From Ornithinibacillus caprae (GTDB lineage Bacteria > Bacillota > Bacilli > Bacillales > Amphibacillaceae): DNA of 64,000 nt. The DNA lies in contig NZ_WOCA01000001.1 in assembly GCF_009728145.1 (NCBI RefSeq), positions 186,001 through 250,000 on the forward strand. Reading direction: 5' to 3'. Position numbers and translations under genes: made by a program. Shown here one piece after another: positions 28,579 to 40,319 of this stretch; position 1 is the stretch's first letter, and each line of letters starts with the position of its first letter. Under the pieces are notes generated by a model that saw only the letters and a program-made list of their open reading frames with translations, was not told the origin of the DNA and did not search any database.

Positions 28579-29319
28579 GTGTTGGAAAAGGTAGTTGAAC
28601 AAGTTGTTGAATGGCTACAAAACCAGGTAAAAGAAGCAGGAGTAGATGGCCTAGTTGTTGGGGTAAGTGGTGGAATTGATTCCGCTGTTGTGGCAAATTT
28701 AATTAAACGAGCATGCCCTGAGAACTCATTAGGAGTTATAATGCCGTTAAATAGTGATCCTAAAGGGATGGAACACGCGTCAAAAGTCATAGAAGCTTGT
28801 GGAATTAAAGGTATGACAGTAGATTTAGCTGAAACACATGAAGTTATGTTTAACCAAATTAAAAACCAGTTAAAAGATGAGTATAATGAATTAAATGGAA
28901 AACTAGCTGATGCCAATCTTCGAGCTAGACTTCGTATGAGCACATTATATACGATAGCTACGAATTATAATTACTTAGTTGTGGGCACAGATAATGCCGC
29001 TGAATGGTATACTGGATACTTTACAAAGTATGGTGATGGTGGCGTAGATATATTACCACTTGTAGATTTCACGAAAGGGGAAGTTCGTGAGCTAGCTAAA
29101 CAATTAGGTGTACCACAAGAAGTTATTGATAAACAACCAAGTGCTGACCTTTGGGAAGGTCAAACGGATGAAAGTGAAATGGGTATTACGTATGACAAAA
29201 TAGATGCATTTTTAAAAGGTGAATCGATCCCTGATGCGGATAAGGAAATCATTGAAAGAATGCATAAAAATTCTGCACATAAACGAAATCCATTAGCTCA
29301 ATTTACACGTAGTAATTAA
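28579..29319 (+). CDS. nadE: NH3-dependent NAD+ synthetase
   Basis: NadE amidates nicotinate adenine dinucleotide to NAD+ with ammonia. The 246 residues have the P-loop SGGIDSA at 30-36, GTDNAAEWYTGYFTKYGDGG and the KQPSADLWEGQTDE block. There is no glutaminase domain, so ammonia is the donor. The GTG at 28579 and TTG at 28582 are both served by AAAAAGGAG. B. subtilis has its NAD genes (nadABC and regulator) just upstream of safA; here only nadE is seen, between safA and the spore lipoprotein gene. Confidence 0.96.
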   Translation: MLEKVVEQVVEWLQNQVKEAGVDGLVVGVSGGIDSAVVANLIKRACPENSLGVIMPLNSDPKGMEHASKVIEACGIKGMTVDLAETHEVMFNQIKNQLKDEYNELNGKLADANLRARLRMSTLYTIATNYNYLVVGTDNAAEWYTGYFTKYGDGGVDILPLVDFTKGEVRELAKQLGVPQEVIDKQPSADLWEGQTDESEMGITYDKIDAFLKGESIPDADKEIIERMHKNSAHKRNPLAQFTRSN

Positions 29320-29338
29320 AAAATTACCATGTGTAAAT
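29301..29338 (+). terminator. Hairpin over the nadE stop codon
   Basis: ATTTACACGTAGTAATT (29301-29317) pairs with AATTACCATGTGTAAAT (29322-29338) with a 4-base A loop and a few mismatches. The left arm contains the last codons of nadE. There is no T run, so it may be a processing or stability element and not a terminator. Confidence 0.5.
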
Positions 29339-29376
29339 AAACCTCTCTTATACAAAATAGGTGTAAGGGAGGTTTT
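29339..29376 (+). terminator. Hairpin that buries the ribosome-binding site of the coxA-like gene
   Basis: AAACCTCTCTTATAC (29339-29353) pairs with GTGTAAGGGAGGTTT (29361-29375) and TTTT follows. It looks like a nadE terminator, yet its right arm contains AAGGGAGG (29365-29372), the only ribosome site of the next gene, whose ATG is at 29380. Confidence 0.8.
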
Positions 29377-29379
29377 ACT

Positions 29380-29946
29380 ATGAAAAAATATATTCTTTTA
29401 GGGATGAGTGTTTTTGTTATTACTGGTTGTGCAACCCAAGAAGAGGGAAGACATGCAAATAACTCGGAAAATAATCTACAACCTATACACTACGAAACGC
29501 CTGAGCAGCAAAGAGAAAGAGAAGGACAACCCCGATCAATTGGAGAACGAGGTGGGTATCCACAAAGTGAATTAGAGGGGTTAAATGCCGGTGATACGGA
29601 TGACCGGAATAGAGATCGATATACAAATGAGAAGACAATGGAAATTTCTCAATATCTTTCTGAACTTAGATATATCAAACAGGCTCAAGTATCTGAGACG
29701 AATGATCGTATAGTTGTAGCAGCAATTTTAAACAACCATTCAGATCAAACTTCATTAGGAGATGCTGATGATCGAGCGCAACAAATTAAACAAGAAGTTA
29801 AAAAATTTGGGCGTGACAAAGAAATTGTTGTCTATACAGACAATATATACTGGAATCGGATGAGGAATTTAAATTCTAATCAAATTAGTATAGATGAAAA
29901 TATCGACCAATTCCTAGAAGACTTCTTCAACACAGATAATGAATAG
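29380..29946 (+). CDS. coxA: YhcN/YlaJ family spore lipoprotein (CoxA-like)
   Basis: The 188-residue product has a lipoprotein signal peptide with lipobox ITGC, so Cys17 should be lipidated. The mature region is rich in Asn, Arg and Gln and ends in the YhcN/YlaJ domain (about 85-180: YLSELRYIKQAQVSETNDRIVVAAILN, KFGRDKEIVVYTDNIYWNRMRN). CoxA (YrbB) is the B. subtilis spore-cortex member and lies between safA and yebC, which matches this place apart from the inserted CotS-like and nadE genes. The ribosome site is in the hairpin just upstream. CoxA assignment is by position; the family call is firmer. Confidence 0.82.
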   Translation: MKKYILLGMSVFVITGCATQEEGRHANNSENNLQPIHYETPEQQREREGQPRSIGERGGYPQSELEGLNAGDTDDRNRDRYTNEKTMEISQYLSELRYIKQAQVSETNDRIVVAAILNNHSDQTSLGDADDRAQQIKQEVKKFGRDKEIVVYTDNIYWNRMRNLNSNQISIDENIDQFLEDFFNTDNE

Positions 29947-30028
29947 TAATGTTTCAAAAGGCTTCACTTCATATACACCTTCATTTTTGTTATAGTAGTA
30001 AAGGATTTGGTGGAGAGGAGAATCTCTT

Positions 30029-30760
30029 ATGGCTGGACATTCTAAATGGAAAAATATTCAAAAAAGAAAAAATGCCCAGGATGCTAAAAAAGGAAAAATA
30101 TTTATGCGTCATGCTAAGGATCTTTATATAGCTGCAAAGCAAGGTGGCGGAGATCCGTCAACAAATGCTGCTTTACGGGCAGCTATAGATAAAGCCAAAG
30201 CAGACAATATGCCAAATGATAACATTGATCGAGCAATAAAAAAAGCTACCGGAGCATTAGATGGCGCAAGCTATGAAGAAATCACCTATGAAGGCTATGG
30301 TCCAGGTGGTATCGCTGTAATTGTACATGTTTTGACTGACAACCGAAATAGAACAGCAGCAGAAATTCGTCATGCGTTTAAGAAAAATGGTGGCAATTTA
30401 GGGGAAAATGGTAGTGTTACTTTTATGTTCGATCGGAAAGGGTATATCCTAATCCTAAATGAGGACAAAAGTATTTCTGAAGACGATATGACGTTAGAAG
30501 CCATTGAAGCTGGAGCGGAAGATATTATTACCCAAGATGGTGCTTTTGAGATTTATACAACCCCAGATGATTTTGAGGCAGTTTGTAACCATTTACGTAC
30601 AATTGGATATGAACTGGAAGAACAAGAACTCGCTTTAATACCTCACAATTACCAGTCTGTATCTGAAGATGACGAAGCTAAGCTACACCTGTTAATGGAT
30701 ACGCTTGAAGAAAACGAAGACGTACAAGATATTTACCATAATTTAAGAGTTAATGAGTAA
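30029..30760 (+). CDS. yebC: YebC/PmpR family translation factor
   Basis: The 243 residues start with the family signature [22 protein letters not shown] and contain [11 protein letters not shown] and [20 protein letters not shown]. YebC-like proteins were first described as DNA-binding regulators; recent work ties the family to relief of ribosome stalling at proline runs. The site GGAGAGGAG precedes the ATG. The next gene group begins after a terminator. Confidence 0.95.
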   Translation: MAGHSKWKNIQKRKNAQDAKKGKIFMRHAKDLYIAAKQGGGDPSTNAALRAAIDKAKADNMPNDNIDRAIKKATGALDGASYEEITYEGYGPGGIAVIVHVLTDNRNRTAAEIRHAFKKNGGNLGENGSVTFMFDRKGYILILNEDKSISEDDMTLEAIEAGAEDIITQDGAFEIYTTPDDFEAVCNHLRTIGYELEEQELALIPHNYQSVSEDDEAKLHLLMDTLEENEDVQDIYHNLRVNE

Positions 30761-30792
30761 ACTTCCATTCTGACTTGGGGATGGAAGTTTTT
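30761..30792 (+). terminator. Terminator after yebC
   Basis: ACTTCCAT (30761-30768) pairs with ATGGAAGT (30781-30788), then TTTTC. The loop is 12 bases and the stem begins right after the stop codon. Confidence 0.75.
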
Positions 30793-30842
30793 CATGGAAG
30801 ATAAGAAATTATCGACTATCAACGAATATCGCCATAAAGGGT

Positions 30843-30870
30843 TTGCAAAATACAATTGTTCTAATATAAG
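30843..30870 (+). promoter_or_regulatory. Promoter of the ruvAB-queA-tgt operon
   Basis: TTGCAA (30843-30848), spacer 16, and TATAAG (30865-30870) lie 50 bases before ruvA. No LexA-type palindrome is evident next to it. Confidence 0.55.
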
Positions 30871-30919
30871 TATAAGATATATTTATGTTAAAATAGGAAG
30901 GGTAACTGGGGGAGATTAA

Positions 30920-31522
30920 ATGATTGCTTATATAAAAGGAAAGTTAGCATACATAAATGAAGAGTCTGTAATTGTTGATGTTCATGGGGTAGGATATGAG
31001 TTAGTATGTCCAAACCCGTATATCTTTCAACCATCCATAAATAATGAAGTACACATTTTTACGTACCATTATGTTAGAGAAGATTCACAAGTATTATATG
31101 GATTTAAAAATGAAGATCAAAAGTATTTATTTACGAAATTAATTTCAGTGTCTGGAATTGGTCCTAAGGGTGCTTTAGCAATATTAGGTAGTGTTGATAT
31201 ACCAGAATTTATTCGTGGAATAGAACAAGAAGATGATAAGTTTCTAACTAGCTTTCCAGGAGTAGGAAAGAAAACAGCAAGACAAATGATTCTAGATTTA
31301 AAAGGAAAACTTACATCGATGATTTCCATTACTACTAAAGAAATCGAATCAAACTCTACTCAAGAAAATGTACAAGATTTAAACGAAGCTAAAGAAGCGT
31401 TAAAAGCATTAGGTTATACCGATAGAGAAGTTAAATCAATTATTCCACAACTTCAGAAAGAAAACCTTGAAAGTACAGATGAAATTATTCGAAAAGCATT
31501 AGCTTTACTAATGAAAAATTGA
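30920..31522 (+). CDS. ruvA: Holliday junction DNA helicase subunit RuvA
   Basis: RuvA binds the four-way junction and loads RuvB. The 200 residues show the OB-fold start (MIAYIKGKLAYINEESVIVDVHGVGYELVCP), two helix-hairpin-helix motifs (LISVSGIGPKGALAIL and LTSFPGVGKKTARQMILDL) and a C-terminal three-helix domain that contacts RuvB (NEAKEALKALGYTDREV). GGGGGAG precedes the ATG. bofC, which precedes ruvA in B. subtilis, is absent. Confidence 0.98.
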   Translation: MIAYIKGKLAYINEESVIVDVHGVGYELVCPNPYIFQPSINNEVHIFTYHYVREDSQVLYGFKNEDQKYLFTKLISVSGIGPKGALAILGSVDIPEFIRGIEQEDDKFLTSFPGVGKKTARQMILDLKGKLTSMISITTKEIESNSTQENVQDLNEAKEALKALGYTDREVKSIIPQLQKENLESTDEIIRKALALLMKN

Positions 31523-31537
31523 TAGGGGGAAAACATA

Positions 31538-32542
31538 ATGGAAGAACGAATGGTAACAGGTGAATTACAATCCGAAGATTCGACTGTTGAACTAAGTCTT
31601 CGCCCTACAACTTTGAATCAATATATTGGTCAAGCAAAAGTAAAAGAGAATTTAAGTATCTTTATTCAAGCAGCTAAAATGCGTAATGAACCACTTGATC
31701 ATGTTTTACTGTATGGACCACCAGGATTAGGCAAAACCACTTTAGCAGCCATTATAGCAAATGAAATGGGTGTTCAATTTCGATCGACTTCTGGACCAGC
31801 GATTGATCGTGCAGGTGACTTGGCAGCTATTTTATCATCGCTAGAAGTAGGTGATGTATTATTCATTGACGAAGTACATCGCCTGCCGAGATCTGTTGAG
31901 GAAGTATTATATTCTGCAATGGAGGATTTTTTTATTGATATAGTTATCGGAACCGGTCCTAGTGCAAGGTCAGTACGGATTGACTTACCGCCTTTTACAT
32001 TAGTTGGTGCTACAACGAGAGCAGGATTATTATCTGCCCCTCTTAGAGATCGTTTTGGTGTCTTAAGTAGGCTGGAATATTATGAAACAAAGGATTTATG
32101 CTCAATTGTGGAACGAACAGCAGATATTTTTGAAACGTTTATTTCTAAAGAAGCGGCTGTTGAAGTAGCAAGAAGATCAAGAGGAACACCACGAATTGCT
32201 AATCGCTTATTAAGAAGAATACGTGATATTTCCCAAGTAAAAGGGGAAAAGGAAATTAGTTTAGAAACGACGGAAAAAGCCTTAAAAATGTTACAAGTTG
32301 ACGATGTAGGTCTTGACCATATCGATCATAAGCTTTTAATAGGAATTATTGATGGTTTTCAAGGTGGTCCAGTTGGACTGGAAACGATAGCAGCTACAAT
32401 TGGGGAAGAGTCACAGACCATTGAGGATGTATATGAACCATATTTATTACAAATTGGGTTTATTCAACGTACGCCTAGAGGAAGATTAGTAACAGAAAAG
32501 GCTTATGAACATTTTGGGTTGAAGGCGAATGATGCGGAGTGA
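31538..32542 (+). CDS. ruvB: Holliday junction branch migration ATPase RuvB
   Basis: RuvB is the AAA+ motor of branch migration. The 334 residues have [11 protein letters not shown] (22-32), Walker A GPPGLGKT (60-67), Walker [10 protein letters not shown], sensor 1 GATTRAG, the arginine finger RDRFG and a C-terminal winged helix ([16 protein letters not shown]). The GTG of the next gene overlaps its stop (GTGA). Confidence 0.99.
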   Translation: MEERMVTGELQSEDSTVELSLRPTTLNQYIGQAKVKENLSIFIQAAKMRNEPLDHVLLYGPPGLGKTTLAAIIANEMGVQFRSTSGPAIDRAGDLAAILSSLEVGDVLFIDEVHRLPRSVEEVLYSAMEDFFIDIVIGTGPSARSVRIDLPPFTLVGATTRAGLLSAPLRDRFGVLSRLEYYETKDLCSIVERTADIFETFISKEAAVEVARRSRGTPRIANRLLRRIRDISQVKGEKEISLETTEKALKMLQVDDVGLDHIDHKLLIGIIDGFQGGPVGLETIAATIGEESQTIEDVYEPYLLQIGFIQRTPRGRLVTEKAYEHFGLKANDAE

Positions 32543-32736
32543 ATGTTGGAAAGTTATTCATCTTATTAGGTGTAGTGTTTCTAATTATTGGTCTTCTTTG
32601 GACATTTGTCGGAAGACTTCCAGGAGATATTAGCTTTAAAAAAGGTAATTTCTCTTTTCATTTTCCAATTATGACATCCATCGTTGTAAGTATTATCTTA
32701 TCACTAATATTATTCATCGTAGGAAGATTAAAGTAG
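32539..32736 (+). CDS. DUF2905 family small membrane protein
   Basis: The 65-residue protein has two hydrophobic helices (about 5-24 and 44-62) around the conserved loop [19 protein letters not shown], the hallmark of DUF2905 proteins. It starts at GTG 32539, overlapping the ruvB stop by four bases, and lies between ruvB and queA, as in other bacilli. Its function is unknown; its context is only that of the DNA repair/tRNA modification operon. Confidence 0.88.
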   Translation: MNVGKLFILLGVVFLIIGLLWTFVGRLPGDISFKKGNFSFHFPIMTSIVVSIILSLILFIVGRLK

Positions 32737-32755
32737 ACAGAATAGGAGTTACAGT

Positions 32756-34944
<2,189 letters not shown>

Positions 34945-34962
34945 TGAAAGAGGTGAAAATAA

Positions 34963-35223
34963 ATGGAAGCAATGAGCCCAATTATTATGCTTGTACTAAT
35001 GTTTGTTATTTTTTACTTCTTGCTAATACGTCCACAGCAAAAACGTCAAAAGCAAGTTAACCAAATGCAAGCTAATCTTCAAAAAGGTGATTCTGTAGTA
35101 ACTATCGGTGGATTTCACGGTGTCATTCATGCAATCGATGAAAGCACGATCGTTCTACAAGCAGGCGACGGTACAAAACTTACATATGACCGTTCAGCAG
35201 TAAGAGAAGTTAAATCTGAATAA
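34963..35223 (+). CDS. yajC: Preprotein translocase subunit YajC
   Basis: YajC associates with SecDF at the translocon. The 86 residues have one N-terminal membrane helix (about 5-23) and then RPQQKRQKQVNQMQANLQKGDSVVTIGGFHG, the family signature. It follows tgt as in B. subtilis (where it is called YrbF). A strong terminator closes the operon. Confidence 0.96.
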   Translation: MEAMSPIIMLVLMFVIFYFLLIRPQQKRQKQVNQMQANLQKGDSVVTIGGFHGVIHAIDESTIVLQAGDGTKLTYDRSAVREVKSE

Positions 35224-35224
35224 C

Positions 35225-35263
35225 AAAATGAGGCTTCCATTAGCGATGGAAAGCCTCATTTTA
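35225..35263. terminator. Bidirectional terminator between yajC and yrzE
   Basis: AAAATGAGGCTT-CCAT pairs with ATGGAAAGCCTCATTTT. A and T runs on both flanks serve the + operon and the opposing minus-strand gene that ends at 35267. Confidence 0.92.
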
Positions 35264-35266
35264 CTT

Positions 35267-35650
35267 TTAATTATTATTTTCATCCGTAACGGTATTTACA
35301 CCGATAACCCCGCCGAATAAAGCAGCTAAGATATAGAATATATGATGAATCATTTGTTCTATAGAAAATGCCTGCTGATAACCTAAGTATTGAACTAAAA
35401 ATGTAAACAATGTAAACCCTGCTCCAGTTATTGCTCCAATCATCCAACCTTTAGCTTTTCCTTTCATACCAGCGATGAGTCCACCAAGAAATAATGTTAT
35501 TAATCCAACAACTAATGTAACCCAATCAAGTGCAGGTTGGCTGAATGAAGAAAAGCGAAGCAATAATGCCAACGAAAAGCTTGCGACCAGGATTAAGCCA
35601 AATATGACAATCCATCCATACATTAAGGCAACAAATTGTTTGCTTTGCAT
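35267..35650 (-). CDS. yrzE: TIGR04086 family membrane protein (YrzE)
   Basis: From ATG 35650 the product has 127 residues; this start has AGGAGGG seven bases upstream, while the frame itself opens 24 bases earlier. Four hydrophobic helices are visible, with GLIAGMKGKAKGWMIGAITGAGFTL in the centre, a glycine-rich pattern of the TIGR04086 family. The position next to yajC is as in B. subtilis. The function is unknown. On its 5' side lies a 368-base gap up to spoVB that carries a repeat. Confidence 0.85.
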   Translation of the reverse strand: MQSKQFVALMYGWIVIFGLILVASFSLALLLRFSSFSQPALDWVTLVVGLITLFLGGLIAGMKGKAKGWMIGAITGAGFTLFTFLVQYLGYQQAFSIEQMIHHIFYILAALFGGVIGVNTVTDENNN

Positions 35651-35813
35651 AGGTATTCCCTCCTGTTTGTCCATTTACTGTCATTTTATTCATGTCCATA
35701 TAAAAATAGACGAGTTTTTTTAGAAAATAATGAATCTTAGTGAGTAATTGATGTGGAATGTGAAGTAACTTAAATGGATGAATTAGAGCTTTTGCTCGCT
35801 TCGTAAACACATT

Positions 35814-35856
35814 TCGCTTTCACTTCCAGCACAAGGGCGACATCTGTTCAAGCTCC
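35814..35856. repeat. Dispersed intergenic repeat, copy A (CAAGGGCGACATCTGTTC family)
   Basis: TCGCTTT-C-ACTTCCAG followed by CACAAGGGCGACATCTGTTC and GCTCC recurs at 46706-46749 with about 39 of 44 positions the same. It sits in the 368-base gap between yrzE and spoVB, about 163 bases beyond the 3' end of spoVB. The rest of the gap is AT-rich, with no open frame or terminator that I can support; ACTAGGATTTGCAAATC (about 35931-35947) resembles sequence near copy B. Confidence 0.75.
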
Positions 35857-36018
35857 TTGCAGTTACTTGGCCAATAAAATGTATTCTAAAACCATTATTT
35901 GTTACGGAGTTTATACAAATTGCGACGAAAAACTAGGATTTGCAAATCTTTTTAACCATTACCTTATGTGTAGGAGTGGGGAATTTTATACTACTATTCT
36001 TCTAAGAACATATACATA

Positions 36019-37578
36019 TTAGACCCATTTTTGAATAATTGGGATTTGCTTTAACTCTTCTTTCGTAATAAACTTTAAAATTAATAAGAAGAAAATATAA
36101 ATAATCAGTAAAATTATAAGAATGATAAGGAACATTAAAATATTAGCATTCATTGATAGATAGATATTTTTGAGAAAGGTTCCAACAATCCAGGTTAAAA
36201 ATAAGAGTACAATCATTTTAGTAATATCTTTTATTGGAATGTAGAATTGAATTAATTTTTGTAAGGTACCTAAATGTAATAACGTTACAAGAATAACTCC
36301 AACTGACATTGCTATAGCAACACCCATCATTCCAAAATTCGCATTTGAAGCTAGTAAGAATAGAAGAGTTAGTTTACAAACAGCTCCTATTAGACTATTC
36401 CGCATAGCAGGTCGAGCAAAATCTAAAGCCTGTAAAGCCGCTTGTAAAGGCGCTTGTATATAAAGTAATATAAATAATGGAGCCATAAGAACTAAATATT
36501 TACTAGCATTTGCTGAACCATACATGAAAGTTAGAATTGGTTCAGAAAAAAGTGTTAAAACAATGGTTGCGATTGCACCAGATGCAAATGAAATTCGTAT
36601 CGATTGGTGAATACGGTGATGGATTAATTTTTTATTTAAATTTGCCTCCGCTTCGGAGATAGAAGGGACTAATGCAATCGATAACGAATTTGTAATGAAT
36701 GTTGGTAAAAATAATAATGGTAATACATAACCAGTTAACTCCCCGTACTGCTTTGTAGCTACAGTGGTAGATATTCCGGCAATAGCAAGACTTTGTGCAA
36801 CTAGTATAGGTTCCAAGAAATTAGATATGGAACCAATCATTCGACTTCCTGTACTTGGTAGAGCTATAGAAAATAATTCCTTTACAGTATTTTTACTAGA
36901 CTTCAAATAAGCAAAAAACCGGTATCTAATTCGAATCGTTTTCTTTCGTTTGAAGAGATAGATCATATAACAAAGGGAAACGAATTCACCAAGAATCACA
37001 CTAAACATTGCCCCGGCAGCTGCAAATTCTACACCATACGGAAGTAGCCAATTCACAAACAATGCAACACAGCTAATTCTAATAATTTGTTCTAGAACTT
37101 GTGCATAGCTCTGTGGCTTCATATTTTGCTTGCCTTGAAAGTATCCTCTCAAAACCGAGGAAATTGCTACAATTGGAATAATAGGACTGATCGCTATAAG
37201 AGGGTATAATGTGCGCTCATCCGTCAATAATGTAGTAGCAATAAAAGGCCCTGCAAATATCATAATTGAAGTAAAGAAGACACTCGATACACCCGTTATG
37301 ATGAGAGATACAATTAATATTTGTTTCACTTTTGCAGGATTATTTTTTGCTTCAGCTTCGGCAACGCGCTTTGAAATCGCTACAGGTAGTCCAAGTTGTG
37401 TGATTGTCATGACTAAAAAAAGGGTAGGTAGAGCCATCATATATAGGCCAACACCCTCTTCACCCATTAATCTCGCAACTACTAATCGATTAATAAAACC
37501 GAGGAATCGTGTAATCATTCCTGCTAAAATTAAAATAAGTGTTCCTTGTAAAAAAGTTTGTTTGGACAAGATAGACAA
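36019..37578 (-). CDS. spoVB: Stage V sporulation protein B (MOP-superfamily flippase)
   Basis: SpoVB is a polytopic protein of the polysaccharide/lipid II flippase superfamily needed for spore cortex synthesis. The 519 residues show about 14 hydrophobic helices and the family start TFLQGTLILILAGMITRFLGFINRLVVARLMGEEGVGLY. The start is TTG 37578; a TTG three codons in is also possible, and the ribosome site is modest. The gene is divergent from comN, as in B. subtilis. No clear terminator follows it. Confidence 0.94.
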   Translation of the reverse strand: MSILSKQTFLQGTLILILAGMITRFLGFINRLVVARLMGEEGVGLYMMALPTLFLVMTITQLGLPVAISKRVAEAEAKNNPAKVKQILIVSLIITGVSSVFFTSIMIFAGPFIATTLLTDERTLYPLIAISPIIPIVAISSVLRGYFQGKQNMKPQSYAQVLEQIIRISCVALFVNWLLPYGVEFAAAGAMFSVILGEFVSLCYMIYLFKRKKTIRIRYRFFAYLKSSKNTVKELFSIALPSTGSRMIGSISNFLEPILVAQSLAIAGISTTVATKQYGELTGYVLPLLFLPTFITNSLSIALVPSISEAEANLNKKLIHHRIHQSIRISFASGAIATIVLTLFSEPILTFMYGSANASKYLVLMAPLFILLYIQAPLQAALQALDFARPAMRNSLIGAVCKLTLLFLLASNANFGMMGVAIAMSVGVILVTLLHLGTLQKLIQFYIPIKDITKMIVLLFLTWIVGTFLKNIYLSMNANILMFLIILIILLIIYIFFLLILKFITKEELKQIPIIQKWV

Positions 37579-37689
37579 CCTGCCTTCTCAAAAAATAAAA
37601 TTTCATATACAATGATATATATGCAATGAAGTGGGCCAAGCATGACAAGTTAACCAAAAATAAGCTGTAGGTATATTGGGGGGATAATC

Positions 37690-37986
37690 TTGGAACTTGT
37701 AAAAAGTGTTGAAGAGTGGAAGTCGCTGCTTTATCCAGTATTGGAGAGTAAAGCACTAGAATTTCAAATGATGGGTTATTCAAAAGCAACAAATGAAGAT
37801 ATATGGGATTGCTTAGTAAAGAAGGTATGGAAAGGGAATCCTAGTAAACGAATCCACGAGGTTGTCCAAGATGTTCTACACCTTGGCTCTAATATTTATA
37901 TGAGTTACATAACTGTTAATGCCTATCAAGATGATGATTTAATGGCGTCAATCGCTGCTCTGACGAAAGGTGAAAACAACAATTAA
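37690..37986 (+). CDS. comN: Post-transcriptional regulator ComN
   Basis: In B. subtilis ComN (YrzD) promotes accumulation and polar placement of comE competence mRNA. The 98-residue product starts at TTG 37690 after a GGGGGGAT site. It is a soluble, mostly helical protein (VKSVEEWKSLLYPVLESKALEFQMMGYSKATNEDIWDCL...). The location between spoVB and secDF supports the name. The comE operon is not in this window, and comC is missing from its usual place. Confidence 0.85.
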   Translation: MELVKSVEEWKSLLYPVLESKALEFQMMGYSKATNEDIWDCLVKKVWKGNPSKRIHEVVQDVLHLGSNIYMSYITVNAYQDDDLMASIAALTKGENNN

Positions 37987-38034
37987 AAATAAAGTGGTTC
38001 GATAGAGATAGAGATAAAAAGGAGGAACTAGTAC

Positions 38035-40314
38035 ATGAAGAATAGAGGCAGAATCGTTGCCTTTTTTGTAATTGTAATAGCATTTGCTGTTACAATTGGA
38101 TCAACGGTGACAGGAATAGCAAAGGATATTAATTTAGGCTTGGACCTTCAAGGCGGATTTGAAGTGTTATATGAGGTAGAGCCTGTTGACGAATCACAGG
38201 ATGTAACGAGAGATTTATTAGAATCAACCGTACAGACCCTGAATGATCGAGTGAATCGATTAGGAATTAGTGAAGCAACTATTGATATTGAAGGGGAAGA
38301 CCGTATACGAGTTCAATTAGCTGGTATAGAGAATCAATCAGAAGCAAGAGAAATGTTAGCTACATCTGCAAGACTTTCATTTCGTGATGTAAATGATAAT
38401 GAATTATTAGATGGTTCAGATGTAAAGGAAGGTAGTGCTAAGCAAGATTTCGATCCAAATAACAATAGTCCTATTGTTACCTTACAATTAAAGGATGCAT
38501 CTAAATTTGGTGAGATAACAACGGATCTAGCTGAAAAATTTGATCCATTAGCACCATATCCTGATAGAGAGGATCTTCTTGTTATTTGGATGGATTACCA
38601 AGAAGGAGATTCTTTTGCAGAAGAAGTTCAAAAAGAAGATCCAAAATTTGTGTCAGCTCCAGGTGTAGAAGAACCATTAATGACTACCAATGTTCAAATT
38701 TCGGGGAATTTCACCGTTGAGTCTGCTCAATATCTAGCAGATATAATTAATTCTGGTTCCTTACCAGTACATATGAATGAAATATTCTCGACTTCAGTTG
38801 GTGCACAGTTTGGTGAGCAAGCATTAAACCAAACGGTATTTGCTGCTTTTGTCGGAATTGGATTTATCTTTATCTTTATGATTGTGGTCTACCGTTTTCC
38901 AGGTGCCATTTCAGTTGTTAACTTAAGTATCTATATATTCTTGGTTTTAGTAGTGTTTAAATTGATGAATGGTGTATTAACATTGCCAGGTATTGCTGCC
39001 TTAATATTGGGTGTAGGTATGGCGGTCGACGCGAATGTTATTACGTTTGAACGTATTAAGGAAGAACTACGAGAAGGCAAATCGTTATTTGCTGCGTTTA
39101 AGGCAGGTACAAGTAATTCCTTACGTGCTATTGTTGATGCAAATATTACGACCTTATTAGCTGCATCTGTACTATTTATATTTGGAACAAGCTCTGTAAA
39201 AGGGTTTGCAACGATGTTAATTCTTAGTATAGTAATCAGTTTCATAACTGCAGTTTATGGTACGAGATTACTCCTACAATTGTGGATTAGAGTGAAGTTC
39301 TTAAAAGAACGACCAACATGGTTTGGTGTTAAGAAAGAAGATATTAAAGATATAAGTGATGATACAGAAATTGAGCCGAAATTTCTTAATCGAGAATTTA
39401 ATATTGTACAGTATCGTAAAAAGTTTTTTGTAGTAACATCGATCCTTGTTATTTTAGGTACACTTTCATTTATCGTGTTGAAATTAAACCCAGGTATTGA
39501 TTTCACAAGTGGTTCAAGAGTAGAAATCATGGCAGACACTAGCTTAACTACGGAAGAGATTGAAGAGGGGCTTACAGAGATTGGTCTTGAACCAAGATCC
39601 GTAGTCTTGTCTGGTGAAAATAATGAGCTTGCAGTAGTTCGCTATGATGTAGAGATTGAAGACGAAAAAATTAATGAATTGAATCGTTATTTCAATGAAA
39701 AGTATGGACATGATCCAAATGTTAGTGTTGTTTCACCAATCGTTGGACAAGAACTAGTAAAAAATGCATTATATGCACTTGGAATTGCCTCGATTGGGAT
39801 GATCATTTATGTTGCACTAAGATTTGAGTTTTTCTTTGCAATTACAACGATTATTGCATTATTGCATGATGTGTTTATTACACTAGCTGTATTCAGTATC
39901 ACTAGAATAGAGTTTGATGTAACAATTGTTGCTGCAATTCTTACCATTATCGGATACTCGATTAATGCAACGATTGTAACCTTTGATCGAATCCGTGAGA
40001 ATATTCAACGTAGGAAAAAGGCGGTTAAGTCATTTAAGGAACTCTCCTCTATTGTGAATAAGAGTATTGTACAAACCATGACTAGAACGGTTAATACAAC
40101 GATAACAACATTGATTGCTGTACTAGCCTTCTTATTCTTAGGAGCAGAACCAATCACAGGATTTGCAATTGCTTTAGCAGTTGGACTTATGGCTGGAACC
40201 TATTCATCATTATTCCTGGCTACACAAATTTGGTTAGTATGGCGTGGAAAAATGCTAAAAGACAAACCTGTTGATTTTAGGAAGAAGAAAAGAGTTGAGG
40301 GACCACAGGTTTAA
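38035..40314 (+). CDS. secDF: Protein translocase subunit SecDF (fused)
   Basis: SecDF uses the proton gradient to help pull secreted proteins through SecYEG. The 759 residues fuse SecD and SecF, as usual in Bacillus. The SecD half has the first helix, then DLQGGFEVLYEV and the P1 domain, then five helices with GMAVDANVITFERIKEELREG. The SecF half begins near 455 and contains NPGIDFTSGSRVEI and GYSINATIVTFDRIREN. AAAAGGAGG precedes the ATG, and a terminator follows. Confidence 0.98.
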   Translation: MKNRGRIVAFFVIVIAFAVTIGSTVTGIAKDINLGLDLQGGFEVLYEVEPVDESQDVTRDLLESTVQTLNDRVNRLGISEATIDIEGEDRIRVQLAGIENQSEAREMLATSARLSFRDVNDNELLDGSDVKEGSAKQDFDPNNNSPIVTLQLKDASKFGEITTDLAEKFDPLAPYPDREDLLVIWMDYQEGDSFAEEVQKEDPKFVSAPGVEEPLMTTNVQISGNFTVESAQYLADIINSGSLPVHMNEIFSTSVGAQFGEQALNQTVFAAFVGIGFIFIFMIVVYRFPGAISVVNLSIYIFLVLVVFKLMNGVLTLPGIAALILGVGMAVDANVITFERIKEELREGKSLFAAFKAGTSNSLRAIVDANITTLLAASVLFIFGTSSVKGFATMLILSIVISFITAVYGTRLLLQLWIRVKFLKERPTWFGVKKEDIKDISDDTEIEPKFLNREFNIVQYRKKFFVVTSILVILGTLSFIVLKLNPGIDFTSGSRVEIMADTSLTTEEIEEGLTEIGLEPRSVVLSGENNELAVVRYDVEIEDEKINELNRYFNEKYGHDPNVSVVSPIVGQELVKNALYALGIASIGMIIYVALRFEFFFAITTIIALLHDVFITLAVFSITRIEFDVTIVAAILTIIGYSINATIVTFDRIRENIQRRKKAVKSFKELSSIVNKSIVQTMTRTVNTTITTLIAVLAFLFLGAEPITGFAIALAVGLMAGTYSSLFLATQIWLVWRGKMLKDKPVDFRKKKRVEGPQV

Positions 40315-40319
40315 ATAGG

